In this document: in pieces, positions 52,390-60,633 of the stretch
How positions within the stretch are numbered: position 1 is the stretch's first letter
Layout of the letters: every line of letters begins with the position of its first letter
Assembly (NCBI GenBank): GCA_963729875.1
Contig: CAVSPR010000006.1
Location: 248,001-312,000, forward strand
Source of the DNA: DATBSL01 sp963729875
GTDB lineage: Bacteria; Acidobacteriota; Vicinamibacteria; Fen-336
Length of the DNA: 64,000 nt
Direction: 5' to 3'
Program-made: the position numbers and the translations under genes
The notes under the pieces: model-generated
Told to the model about the DNA's origin: nothing
Databases searched by the model: none
The model's input: the letters and a program-made list of their open reading frames with translations, nothing else

Positions 52390-52727
52390 GCCGGGCCCTT
52401 CCTCTGCGCCTTGATCCGCTCGACCTCGGCCCAGAGGTCGCGCTTGTGCGGGCGGGCTTCCGGGGGCGGGGCGGCGGGCGGCTCGGGGGGCTTCGGCATC
52501 GAGGCGAGCACCTGCTCCAGCAGCGACTGCTTGTCCTCCTTCTTCGCGGTCTTGCGCCGGGGCGGCACCTGCGCGTGGCGGTAGTCGTGCGCGTTGTGGC
52601 AGGTGCGGCAGGTGACCTTCGCGACGTCCGCGCCGAAGAGGCTGGTCACGTCGTGGTTGAGGAGCAGCCGGCAGCGGGGACAGTAGTCGTCGATCACGTC
52701 GCCAAGCCTGGGGGCACGATCCGCCAT
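52386..52727 (-). CDS. Small zinc-ribbon protein of unknown function
   Basis: 113 residues. An N-terminal zinc ribbon (YCPRCRLLLNHDV, then VTCRTCHNAHDY) is followed by a charged linker with two proline-rich runs and a basic C-terminus (KRDLWAEVERIKAQRKG). No signal peptide, so the CRTCH string is not a heme site. ATG 52727 has GGAGGA upstream. It is the first gene of the nucleoside operon and overlaps its second gene, but no link to nucleosides can be read from the sequence. A role in RNA binding or transcription control is only a guess. Confidence 0.75.
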   Translation of the reverse strand: MADRAPRLGDVIDDYCPRCRLLLNHDVTSLFGADVAKVTCRTCHNAHDYRHAQVPPRRKTAKKEDKQSLLEQVLASMPKPPEPPAAPPPEARPHKRDLWAEVERIKAQRKGPA

Positions 52728-52803
52728 GGGATCCTCCGGGTGGCAGGCCGTCCGTCGCCTGCCCGGGTGGGCCGCGGGGAGTATAGCCCACCGCGCCACG
52801 CTC

Positions 52804-52825
52804 GCGGGAGGAATCCCGCTAGAAT
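52804..52825 (+). promoter_or_regulatory. Inverted repeat over the WYL promoter
   Basis: GCGGGA (52804-52809) and TCCCGC (52814-52819) form a hairpin-type inverted repeat directly next to a -10-like TAGAAT (52820-52825). The WYL gene starts 23 bases later. It fits a self-control operator, but no protein data support it. Confidence 0.4.
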
Positions 52826-52848
52826 GCCCCGAGCGCGGGAGCCAAGAG

Positions 52849-53835
52849 ATGAGGAACGCCGAGGTCATCCGGCAGTGGAAGATCCTGAAGACGATCGAGG
52901 CCGGCCGCTTCACGGGCACGGCCCGCCTGGCCGCCGTTCACGGCGTCACCGAGCGCACGATCAGGCGCGACATCGAGGCGCTGCAGGAGGCCGGCTTCCC
53001 CCTCTACGACGACCGGGCGAACGGGAAGAAGGTCTGGCGCCTGGTCGAGGGCTACCGGCAGAAGCTCGTCCAGGGCTTCTCTCTCTCCGAGCTCGCCGCC
53101 CTCTACTTCAGCAAGAACATGCTGTCCTTCCTGGGCGGGTCGCCCTTCGCGCGGGACCTCGAGTCGGCCTTCGACAAGATCACGGAGGCCCTGCCCGCGA
53201 AGAGCCTGCCGTTCCTCTCGCGGATCCAGGACCTCTTCTCCGCCCGCCCCGACCCCTGGAAGGACTACTCGAAGAAGCAGGACGTGATCGCCGCCCTCAT
53301 CGACGCGACGCTGCACCAGAGGCAGGCCCGCATCGCCTACTACTCCGCGAGCTCCCGCCGGTCGAAATCGTACGAGGTGGACCCCTACCGCCTCGTCTAC
53401 TACCGCGGGGGGCTCTACGTCTACGCGCGGGCCCACGAGTACGGCGAGGTGCGGACCTTCGCCGTCGAGCGCGTGCAGAAGGTCGAGGTCCTCGACCAGG
53501 GCTTCGAGATGCCGGCCGACTTCAACCCCTCCGAGTACGCGCGCTCCGCGTTCGGCATCTTCGGGGGGAAGGCGGAGACGGTCGAGCTCGTCTTCTCGGA
53601 GTCGATCGCCTCCTACGTGCGCGAGCGCAACTGGCACGAGAGCCAGACGCTCGCCGACGAGCCCGACGGGAAGGTCCGGCTCACGATGGAGGTGGCGCCG
53701 AGCTTCGACCTCAAGGCCTGGGTCAAGGGCTTCCTGCCCCAGGTGCAGGTCGTGCGCCCGGCCGCCCTGCGCGACGAGATCGCGCGGGAGATCGAGGCGG
53801 CCCGCGCGGCGTTCCCGTCCCCGGGCGGACGCTAG
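52849..53835 (+). CDS. WYL-domain transcriptional regulator
   Basis: 328 residues. An N-terminal winged helix-turn-helix (FTGTARLAAVHGVTERTIRRDIEALQEAG) precedes a WYL domain: ARIAYYSASSRRSKSYEVDPYRLVYYRGGLYVYAR and RTFAVERVQKVEVL, with a C-terminal WCX-like extension. WYL domains sense nucleic acids or nucleotides, often in defence or DNA-damage settings. No defence genes are visible around it. The start is ATG 52849. An inverted repeat just upstream suggests it represses itself. Next genes downstream are queF and proline dehydrogenase on the same strand. Confidence 0.88.
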   Translation: MRNAEVIRQWKILKTIEAGRFTGTARLAAVHGVTERTIRRDIEALQEAGFPLYDDRANGKKVWRLVEGYRQKLVQGFSLSELAALYFSKNMLSFLGGSPFARDLESAFDKITEALPAKSLPFLSRIQDLFSARPDPWKDYSKKQDVIAALIDATLHQRQARIAYYSASSRRSKSYEVDPYRLVYYRGGLYVYARAHEYGEVRTFAVERVQKVEVLDQGFEMPADFNPSEYARSAFGIFGGKAETVELVFSESIASYVRERNWHESQTLADEPDGKVRLTMEVAPSFDLKAWVKGFLPQVQVVRPAALRDEIAREIEAARAAFPSPGGR

Positions 53836-53859
53836 CCCCGGGGAGGGTCCCCGCGGGAC

Positions 53860-53865
53860 TACAAT
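53860..53865 (+). promoter_or_regulatory. -10 element close to the queF start
   Basis: TACAAT with only nine bases to the queF ATG and no ribosome site in between. It suggests a leaderless or near-leaderless mRNA. No -35 box is clear. Confidence 0.35.
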
Positions 53866-53874
53866 GGGCCCGGA

Positions 53875-54240
53875 ATGGCACTTCTCGAGACCTTCAACAA
53901 CCCCCATCCCGGCCGCGACTACCTCGTCCAGCACACCTGCCCCGAGTTCACCTCGGTCTGCCCGAAGACGGGCCAGCCCGACTTCGGCACGATCCGGGTG
54001 GCCTACGTCCCGGACCGGCTCTGCGTGGAGCTGAAGAGCCTGAAGCTCTACCTGCAGGCCTACCGGAGCCAGGGCATCTTCTACGAGGACGTGGTCAACG
54101 TCATCCTGAACGACCTGGTCAAGGCCATGAAGCCGCGCCGCGTGAGCGTGGAAGGCGACTTCAGCGCCCGCGGGGGCATCTCCTCCGTCGTGACCGCCAC
54201 CTACGAGGCCCCCCGGAGGGGCCGCGGGAGAAAGCGATGA
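53875..54240 (+). CDS. queF: NADPH-dependent 7-cyano-7-deazaguanine reductase
   Basis: 121 residues, the short unimodular QueF type of the T-fold group. The catalytic Cys lies in FTSVCPKTGQPDFGTI and the substrate-binding Glu in VELKSLKLYLQAYRSQGIFYED. It reduces preQ0 to preQ1 in queuosine biosynthesis; no other queuosine gene is in the window and no preQ1 riboswitch is apparent. It overlaps the proline dehydrogenase start by four bases (ATGA), an unexpected coupling. Confidence 0.95.
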   Translation: MALLETFNNPHPGRDYLVQHTCPEFTSVCPKTGQPDFGTIRVAYVPDRLCVELKSLKLYLQAYRSQGIFYEDVVNVILNDLVKAMKPRRVSVEGDFSARGGISSVVTATYEAPRRGRGRKR

Positions 54241-55079
54241 ACCCCCTCACCCTCTTCGCGCGACGGTTCGTGGCCGGCGAGCAGCCCCAGGACGCAGTGC
54301 GCGCCGGCGAGCGGCTCCACGCCAAGGGCATCAAGGCCACCTTCGACAAGCTCGGCGAGGACGTGCTCGACCAGCAGGCGGCGCGCCGCGCGGCCGACGC
54401 CTCGAAGGAGCTCCTCCGCCTCATCCCCCGCGGGATCGAGCGCAACGTCTCCATCAAGATGTCGTCGATGGGGCAGGAGATCTCGCGCGACCTCTGCCTC
54501 GAGAACGTCGCGTCGATCCTCGACGTGGCAAAGGAGGTCGGGGGCTTCGTCCGCCTCGACATGGAGGGCTCGAAGCTCACCCAGGACACGATCGAGACCT
54601 TCCACGAGCTGCGCAAGCGCTACGACAACGTGGGGATCGTGCTCCAGGCGTCCTTGCACCGGACCCAGGACGACGTGAAGGAGGCGGTGCGCCGCGGCGA
54701 CCGGGTTCGCCTTTGCAAGGGCGCCTACAAGGAGCCGCCCGCGGTGGCCCTGCAGGACATGGGCGAGATCCGGAAGGCCTACAAGGCCTGCGCCCACGCG
54801 CTCCTCGACGGGGGGAGCTACCCGGCGGTGGCCACGCACGACGAGGAGCTGATCGCGGACACGATCGCCTACGCGAAGGCACAGGCGATCCCCGCCGCGC
54901 GGTTCGAGTTCCAGATGCTATACGGCCTGCGCAAGAGCCGCTGGGAGCAGCTCGTCCGCGACGGCTACAACATGCGCATCTACGTCCCCTACGGCACCCA
55001 CTGGATCCCCTACTTCTACCGCCGCCTCCGGGAACGGAAAGAAAACGTGCTGTTCGTGCTCAGGAACCTGTTCCGTTAA
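54237..55079 (+). CDS. Proline dehydrogenase
   Basis: 280 residues, a monofunctional FAD-binding TIM-barrel. Typical segments are SIKMSSMGQEIS near residue 75, VRLDMEGSK, RVRLCKGAYKEPPAVA, and the late YGTHWIPYFYRRLRERKEN. It oxidises proline to pyrroline-5-carboxylate and passes electrons to the membrane quinone pool. The ATG overlaps the queF stop. The P5C dehydrogenase partner is not visible here. Confidence 0.93.
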   Translation: MNPLTLFARRFVAGEQPQDAVRAGERLHAKGIKATFDKLGEDVLDQQAARRAADASKELLRLIPRGIERNVSIKMSSMGQEISRDLCLENVASILDVAKEVGGFVRLDMEGSKLTQDTIETFHELRKRYDNVGIVLQASLHRTQDDVKEAVRRGDRVRLCKGAYKEPPAVALQDMGEIRKAYKACAHALLDGGSYPAVATHDEELIADTIAYAKAQAIPAARFEFQMLYGLRKSRWEQLVRDGYNMRIYVPYGTHWIPYFYRRLRERKENVLFVLRNLFR

Positions 55080-55104
55080 TCGCTGTGCCGTTCTTCCACA
55101 GCCG

Positions 55105-55438
55105 CCACGGGGGGTCTGGGGGGGCGCTTCACGCCCCCCCAGAACAAGAACGCTGGCGACGGCCGATGGCTTTGCGGGTGGCCACTCCCCGGGATGCCCC
55201 GACTACGAGTCGTCTTCCCCTTTGTCCCCGGGATGCTTCGACTACGAAGCCGCGTCCTCTTTGTCACCGAGATGCTCCGACTCCGAGGCCCACGGCCACA
55301 ACGACGGCCACAACGACAGCAACAACGACAGCGACGAGCCACGTCATCCCACATTCCGGGGACATCCCAACCGTAACGGCCGGCCCGTTTCTGGCGTTCT
55401 TGATCTGGGGGGCGTCCCGCCCCCCAGACCCCCCGTGG
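55105..55438. repeat. MITE-like element with hairpin terminal inverted repeats
   Basis: Left end 55105-55153 and right end 55394-55438 are near-perfect inverted copies (about 45-49 bases). Each end is itself a hairpin: a 12-base stem at 55115-55143 and an 11-base stem at 55404-55428. The middle holds three 39-base tandem units starting at 55187, 55226 and 55265 (CCCCGGGATG, then a CGACTACGA core), and then short repeated ACAACGAC motifs. There is no coding gene. No target-site duplication was seen. It occupies most of the gap 55080-55452 and supplies the DNA just before the next gene's start. Confidence 0.7.
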
Positions 55439-55452
55439 ACGGTCGTAAGCCA

Positions 55453-56505
55453 GTGAAAGCTGTTGTTTACCGGGGTCCCGGCCAGATCGCCGTCGAGGAC
55501 GTGCCCGTCCCCGAGCCGGGGCCCGGCGAGATGGTGGTCCGCGTGGACGCCTGCGGCATCTGCCCGACCGACCTCAAGAAGATCGAGAAGGGCCTGCTGC
55601 CGGGGCCGCGCGTCTTCGGCCACGAGATCGCCGGCACCGTCGCCGCCCTCGGCCGGGGGACGAGGGGCCTGCGCGAGGGCCAGCGCGTCGTCGTCCACCA
55701 CCACGTGCCGTGCGGGAGCTGCTTCTACTGCGAGCGGAAGCTCCACGCCCAGTGCGCCTTCTACAAGAAGAACGGGACGACGGCCGGCTTCGAGCCCTCG
55801 GGCGGGGGCTACGCCGAGTACGTGAAGGCGTTCGACTGGATCGTCGAGCGCGGCACGATCCCGATCCCGGACGGGGTGCGGCCCGAGGAGGCGGCCTTCG
55901 TCGAGCCGGTCAACACGTGCCTGAAGGCCGTGCGCAAGGCGGGCGTCGCGCGGGGCGAGTCGGTGCTGGTGGTGGGACAGGGGCCGATCGGCCTGCTGCT
56001 GATGCAGCTCGCGCGCTGCGCGGGCGGGGAGGTCGTCGCCTCGGACCTTTTCGCCGAGCGCCGTGCCGTCTCGGCCGCGCTCGGGGCCCGGGTGGCCCTG
56101 GACGCCGCCGGCGACGTGCCGGGGGAGGTGCGCGCCCTCACCGGGGGGCACGGGGCGGACTGCACCCTCGTGGCCGCCACGGGTGCCCGGGCCTTCGCGC
56201 AGGCGCTCGACGCAACCCGGCCCGGAGGGCGTATCCTGTCGTTTGCCGCGACATCGCGCGGGGAGACCGCGGAGGTCGACCTGGGGGTGCTGACCACCTC
56301 CGAGAAGGACATCCTGACCGCCTACAGCTCATCGCTCGACCTGCAGGACGAGGCGTCCCGGCTCGTCTTCGGGCGCGAGGTCCGCGTGCGCGAGCTGGTC
56401 AGCCACCGGCTGCCGATGGAGCGGGCGATCGAGGCGTTCTCGCTCGCCATGCGCCCGGGGCCGGGGACGTTGAAGGTCGTGCTGGACATGGCGGGAGCGA
56501 GGTGA
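55453..56505 (+). CDS. Zinc-dependent medium-chain alcohol dehydrogenase 1
   Basis: 350 residues. Catalytic zinc ligands are in CGICPTD and FGHEIAG, the structural zinc site in CGSCFYCERKLHAQC, and the NAD site in VVGQGPIGLLLMQLARC. The family oxidises alcohols or sugar alcohols (sorbitol or threonine dehydrogenase-like). GTG 55453 begins KAVVYRGPGQI, as expected for this family; a longer frame would run through the repeat element. It is followed four bases later by a paralogue, so they probably act in the same pathway. The substrate is unknown. Confidence 0.9.
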   Translation: MKAVVYRGPGQIAVEDVPVPEPGPGEMVVRVDACGICPTDLKKIEKGLLPGPRVFGHEIAGTVAALGRGTRGLREGQRVVVHHHVPCGSCFYCERKLHAQCAFYKKNGTTAGFEPSGGGYAEYVKAFDWIVERGTIPIPDGVRPEEAAFVEPVNTCLKAVRKAGVARGESVLVVGQGPIGLLLMQLARCAGGEVVASDLFAERRAVSAALGARVALDAAGDVPGEVRALTGGHGADCTLVAATGARAFAQALDATRPGGRILSFAATSRGETAEVDLGVLTTSEKDILTAYSSSLDLQDEASRLVFGREVRVRELVSHRLPMERAIEAFSLAMRPGPGTLKVVLDMAGAR

Positions 56506-56509
56506 CGGC

Positions 56510-57565
56510 GTGCCGGCTCACATGAGGGCGGCGGTCCTCCACGGGCGTGAGGACGTGCGGATCGAGCAGGTGGAGGTGCCGCGGCTCGAGCCGGGGGACG
56601 TGCTGCTGCGCACGCGGGTGGCCCTGACCTGCGGGACCGACGTCAAGGTGTTCCGCCGCGGCTACCACGCGCGGATGATCTCGCCGCCGTCGGTCTTCGG
56701 ACACGAGGTGGCGGGGATCGTGGAGGAGCTGGGCCCGGGGACGGAAGGCGTCCTCGCGGGCACCGCCGTGGTGGTGGCGAACTCCGCCCCCTGCGGGGAG
56801 TGCTACTACTGCCGCCACGACAGCCCGAGCCTCTGCGACGACCTCATGTTCTGGAACGGGGCCTACGCCGAGTTCGCCCGCATCCCCGCCCGGGTCGTGC
56901 AGCACAACCTCGTGCCGCTCGAGGAGGGCGTGGGCTTCCGCGAGGCGGCCATGGTAGAGCCGCTCGCTTGCGTCGTGCGCGGCGTCGAGGAGAGCTGGAT
57001 CGGGCGTGGCCAGTCGGTGGCCGTGATCGGCGCGGGGCCGATCGGCCTCATGTTCGTGGCCCTGGCCCGCCTGCGCGGGGCGCACGTGACGGTCGTCGGC
57101 CGCAATGCGGGGCGCCTCAAGAAGGCCCGCGAGCTCGGGGCCGAGCAGACGATCGCGGCGGCAAAGGACGAGGACATCGCGGAGCTCGTGCGGCGGCGCA
57201 GCCGCCACGGGCACGGGGTCGACGTCGTGATCGAGGCGGTGGGGCTCCCCGAGACCTGCGAGGCGGCGATCCGCGCCGTTCGCAAGGGCGGGGTCGTCAA
57301 TCTCTTCGCGGGCTGCCCGGTCGACAGCCGGATCGGCATCGACTCGCAGCGGCTGCACTACCAGGAGCTCACGATCAAGTCGACGTTCCACCACACGCCG
57401 GACAGCGTGCGCAAGGCGTTCCGCCTCATCGCGGACGGGCACGTCGACCCGAACGCCTTCATCACGGGCGAGGCCCCCCTGGACCGGCTGCCCGAGGTCC
57501 TGCGGCGGATGGCGCGCGGTGGCGAGGGCCTCAAGACGGCGATCCTGACCTGGGGACGGGAGTAG
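56510..57565 (+). CDS. Zinc-dependent medium-chain alcohol dehydrogenase 2
   Basis: 351 residues, a paralogue of the preceding gene. It has CGTDVKVFRRG, FGHEVAG, the structural zinc set CGECYYCRHDSPSLC and the NAD motif VIGAGPIGLMFVALARL. The start may be GTG 56510 or ATG 56522. Two such genes in tandem suggest that one substrate is oxidised in two steps or that the pair works with two stereoisomers. Confidence 0.9.
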   Translation: MPAHMRAAVLHGREDVRIEQVEVPRLEPGDVLLRTRVALTCGTDVKVFRRGYHARMISPPSVFGHEVAGIVEELGPGTEGVLAGTAVVVANSAPCGECYYCRHDSPSLCDDLMFWNGAYAEFARIPARVVQHNLVPLEEGVGFREAAMVEPLACVVRGVEESWIGRGQSVAVIGAGPIGLMFVALARLRGAHVTVVGRNAGRLKKARELGAEQTIAAAKDEDIAELVRRRSRHGHGVDVVIEAVGLPETCEAAIRAVRKGGVVNLFAGCPVDSRIGIDSQRLHYQELTIKSTFHHTPDSVRKAFRLIADGHVDPNAFITGEAPLDRLPEVLRRMARGGEGLKTAILTWGRE

Positions 57566-57587
57566 GCCGCTCGCTCAGGGAAAAGGA

Positions 57588-57612
57588 AAGGGGGCGCGCG
57601 CGGCGCCCCCTT
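57588..57612 (-). terminator. Rho-independent terminator of the histone-like gene
   Basis: AAGGGGGCGC pairs with GCGCCCCCTT around a five-base GC loop. On the minus strand TCCTTTTCCC follows. It lies 24 bases from the stop of the lysine-rich gene. Confidence 0.65.
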
Positions 57613-57635
57613 CGCCCTTGCACGACGCGAGCCGG

Positions 57636-57998
57636 CTAGCGCTTCTTGGACTTGCGCGCCGCCTTCTTGGCCTTCCTGGCGACCTTCTTGGTCTTCTTGG
57701 CGGCCTTTCTCGTCACCTTCTTGACCTTCTTCGCGACCTTCCTGGCCGGCTTCTTGGCCACCTTCTTCGTCTTCTTCACGGCCTTCTTGGCCTTCTTCCT
57801 GGGGGCCGCCTTCTTCTTGGAGATCGTCTTGACGGCCTTCTTGGCGGCAGTCTTCGCCTTCGTGACCGCCTTCTTCATGGCGGCGGACACGACGGCCGCG
57901 GTGGTGGTGATGGCCTCCTTGGTCTCGGCGTAGGCGTCAGCCGCGGTCGGCGCGGCGGCGGGGGCTTGGGGCCCCGGCGAAGTGGGTTCGTCCTGCAT
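57636..57998 (-). CDS. Histone H1-like Lys/Ala-rich protein
   Basis: 120 residues. After an acidic, Pro/Ala-rich first third, the rest is almost all Lys and Ala with Val and Thr, in repeats such as KKAVKTISKKKAAPRKKAK and KPARKVAKKVKK. It resembles the bacterial histone H1-like (Hc1, AlgP-type) C-terminal tails that bind and compact DNA. The acidic N-terminal region may modulate this. Low-complexity composition makes family placement uncertain. Confidence 0.85.
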   Translation of the reverse strand: MQDEPTSPGPQAPAAAPTAADAYAETKEAITTTAAVVSAAMKKAVTKAKTAAKKAVKTISKKKAAPRKKAKKAVKKTKKVAKKPARKVAKKVKKVTRKAAKKTKKVARKAKKAARKSKKR

Positions 57999-58158
57999 GC
58001 GCTCTCCCTCCAGCAGACTCGATGCGGTGCCGGCTCGCCTCGGAGCCGAGCCCCGGAAGTTGTGACGACTGCGCGACGTTGGGCGAAGTTTGCTACCGCC
58101 GGCCTTCGGCCGTCAAGGCCAAAGGCGCTTCCGACCGTCCCGGGCGCTCTCGCGGGGC

Positions 58159-58362
58159 TCAGTTCAGCGTGAGGTCGTTCGGGAGGTCGGCGAGGAGGCC
58201 GCAGTCGTCGCACAGGGAGTAGCCCTGGCGGAACTCGGGGCCGATCTGGATCGGGTGCACGTCCTCGGTGAGCACGCGCCCGTGACGGCCGACGGACAGG
58301 ACGGGCGACCCGCAGAGGGGGCAGCGCGCCTGGATGGCGACGGCCGCGATGCTGGTGCCCAT
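58159..58362 (-). CDS. Small zinc-ribbon protein
   Basis: 67 residues. A CPLCGSP and CDDCGLL pair sits 36 residues apart and forms a zinc ribbon. ATG 58362 has GGAG a short distance upstream. I do not recognise the family; the rest has no enzyme motif. The gap on either side holds nothing clear. Confidence 0.6.
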   Translation of the reverse strand: MGTSIAAVAIQARCPLCGSPVLSVGRHGRVLTEDVHPIQIGPEFRQGYSLCDDCGLLADLPNDLTLN

Positions 58363-58584
58363 GTCCGTCTCCTTTCCGAGGCCGGTGGACTGGCCTCTGT
58401 GTCTCCGACGTTCGAAAGGGGCAAAATGTTCGCCAGCCACGGCCCCTGAGACGTTCTTTTGCGAGCCGCCTGTAAGTAGTTGAACAGTAGACGATTGGCG
58501 CGGGCACGACCGAGGTCCGGGCCCTGAAGCCTCGGTCCTGGGTGTCCGAGCGGAGGACACCCGCGGCCGACGAGGGGACACTTC

Positions 58585-60546
58585 TCAGCGCGCCGGCAGC
58601 ACGTGCAGCACGACGCTCAGGGGCGGGGCGTCCAGGGTATCTCCGCCGGCCGCGAGGGTCGCCTGCGAAACCGTGACCTGCCGCGGCCGGCCGGGCGCGT
58701 TGTAGGCCCTGGCCCCGGGACCGGTCAGGACGAACCGGCGAGCGGCCCCGGTGATCGCGGCTCCCTCCAGGGCGAGCCTCACGCGGCGCGGCTCGGCGGT
58801 GGGGTTGACGACCGCCACGGTCAGGGACGAGCGGTCCGCGGCCCACGCCGCCTCCACGTCGAGGGGAGCAGGTGCCCCCCGGACCGCCACCGGGAGCGTC
58901 CCGAACTCGCGGCGATAGAGGGCCAGCACGAGGCCGGTCGCCTCCATCTCGGCCGCGGTCGCGGTCGTCTTGATGGCGCCGATGACGTTCACGGTCTGCG
59001 CGTAGTTGGCCATGAAGAACAGGTCGCTGTTGCGGAAGAGCTCGTGGAGGCCGGCGGCGATCCCGAGGCCGTCCTGCAGGAAGTAGCGGGTCCCGAGCTC
59101 GCCGTACTCGTTGGGACCGTACCAGTAGTTCCACTCGTCGAAGGCGATGCGGATGTCCCGGCCCCGCAGCGCCGGGATCTCCCGGCGGTACGCGCGGTGG
59201 GCCTCGGCCACCCTGCGGATGCCCTCCACAACCTGCGCCACGTGGGCCGGGACCTCGGGCTTGTCCTGCCAGTAGGCGTGCTCGCTGATGTGCGTCATGT
59301 GGCCGGCGGCGGAGGCCAGCATCGTCCGGCTCCACTCGCCGACGGAGCCGACCGCCACGGGCTGGACGGAGGGGTCTTGCGCCCGCATCGCGTCGACCAC
59401 GGCCTTGTGCTTCTCGACGTACTTCGCGAGCGGGATGTGGCCGATCTGCCAGTCGCCGTACATCTCGTTGCCGACCGCCCACAGCTTCACCCCGAAGGGC
59501 CGGGAGCTGCCGTTCTCCGCCCGCTTCCGGCCCATCGCCGTCGTCGCCGCGCCGTTCGCGTACTGGACCAGCTCGGCCGCCGCCTCGGGGCCGCCCTTGC
59601 CGGTGTTGACGGCGACGTAGGGCTCCGCCCCGATCAGGCGGCAGAGCGTCACGAACTCGTGCAGGCCCACGTCGTTGGGCTCGACACCCTTCCAGGCCGG
59701 GTTCTTGCGGGGTGGGCGGCGGTCGGGGTCGCCGATGCCGTCCTTCCAGTCGTAGCCGCTCACGAAATTGCCGCCCGGCCAGCGGTAGACGGGGGAGTCG
59801 AGCTCACGCAGCCGGGCGAGCGTGTCGCTCCGCCAACCGAAGACGTTGTCCGCGGGCATGAGCGAGGCGGTGCCGATCCTCAGCGTGCCGGTCCCGCGGG
59901 AGACGACCTCGAGGCGGCCGTTGTCCGTCGAGCCCCCCGAGCGGAAGCGGAACTCGTGCGTCACGAAGCCGGTCCCGAGCTCGGCGAGGCTCACCGTCTC
60001 GCGGTCGGTCCCCCCGCCTCCCCACGCGAGGCTCACCTCCACCGGGGCCGCCGACGCGTCGCCGGCAAGGACGATCCGACCCGTGTACTCCCGCCCCTCC
60101 TGCAGGCCCAGCCGCTCCTGCACGAGGCCCGCGGCCGCGCCCTCGCCGGGCAGCACGATCCGGGGGCTGTGCCCGCCAACCCAGGCGCCCTCGCGGGCCA
60201 TGGTCACGGCCTTCTTGTCGCCCAGGACCAGCCAGGGGGAGCGCACGAGCAGCTCGTAGGGGACGCCGGCACCCTCCCAGGAGCTCTTCCCGGGCTGGAG
60301 CATCTCCCAGGCCGGGGCCTCGCCCGTCACCGGGTAGAAGAACTTCCGGTCCTCCAGCATCTCGGCCCAGAGGCCGCCGTAGATGCATCGGCCGAGGTGC
60401 TCGATGAACTGCCCGTACACGTAGGGCGAGATCGGCGCGCCCACCGCGGCGGCGTCGACCGTGACCCGCACCTCGGCCGGCTCCGACGGGAGGGCGGGGG
60501 ATGAGACCAGCAGGGCGAGGAGCAGGCCGGCGGGGCGTGCGATCAT
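58585..60546 (-). CDS. Alpha-L-arabinofuranosidase (GH51), exported
   Basis: 653 residues with a signal peptide (LLLALLVSSPALPSEP). The GH51 core is clear: ISPYVYGQFIEHLGRCIYGGLW, the RWPGGNFVSGYDWKDGIG motif, acid/base Glu361 in LWAVGNEMYG, and nucleophile Glu471 in FDEWNYWYGP. A beta-sandwich C-terminus follows. It releases L-arabinose from arabinan or arabinoxylan outside the inner membrane. No arabinose kinase or isomerase is near; the dehydrogenase pair at 55.4-57.5 kb could handle arabinose-derived alcohols, but that is a weak inference. Confidence 0.95.
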   Translation of the reverse strand: MIARPAGLLLALLVSSPALPSEPAEVRVTVDAAAVGAPISPYVYGQFIEHLGRCIYGGLWAEMLEDRKFFYPVTGEAPAWEMLQPGKSSWEGAGVPYELLVRSPWLVLGDKKAVTMAREGAWVGGHSPRIVLPGEGAAAGLVQERLGLQEGREYTGRIVLAGDASAAPVEVSLAWGGGGTDRETVSLAELGTGFVTHEFRFRSGGSTDNGRLEVVSRGTGTLRIGTASLMPADNVFGWRSDTLARLRELDSPVYRWPGGNFVSGYDWKDGIGDPDRRPPRKNPAWKGVEPNDVGLHEFVTLCRLIGAEPYVAVNTGKGGPEAAAELVQYANGAATTAMGRKRAENGSSRPFGVKLWAVGNEMYGDWQIGHIPLAKYVEKHKAVVDAMRAQDPSVQPVAVGSVGEWSRTMLASAAGHMTHISEHAYWQDKPEVPAHVAQVVEGIRRVAEAHRAYRREIPALRGRDIRIAFDEWNYWYGPNEYGELGTRYFLQDGLGIAAGLHELFRNSDLFFMANYAQTVNVIGAIKTTATAAEMEATGLVLALYRREFGTLPVAVRGAPAPLDVEAAWAADRSSLTVAVVNPTAEPRRVRLALEGAAITGAARRFVLTGPGARAYNAPGRPRQVTVSQATLAAGGDTLDAPPLSVVLHVLPAR

Positions 60547-60633
60547 GGAGGACCTCCGCGCCCGGATTCTAGCCGTTTCGGCGACGCGCGGGCCGTCGCG
60601 CGGCGAGAGCGGAGGCTGGAGGGAGAGTCGCTC

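Noticed and set aside
52590..52620. CxxCH heme-like string in the zinc-ribbon protein
   Set aside because: The protein has no signal peptide and the string pairs with a CPRC motif, so a zinc ribbon is more likely than a heme site.
55081..55143. Left hairpin of the repeat as proline dehydrogenase terminator
   Set aside because: The stem is strong but is followed by AACAAG, not a T run, and its copy at 55404-55428 shows that it belongs to the repeat element.
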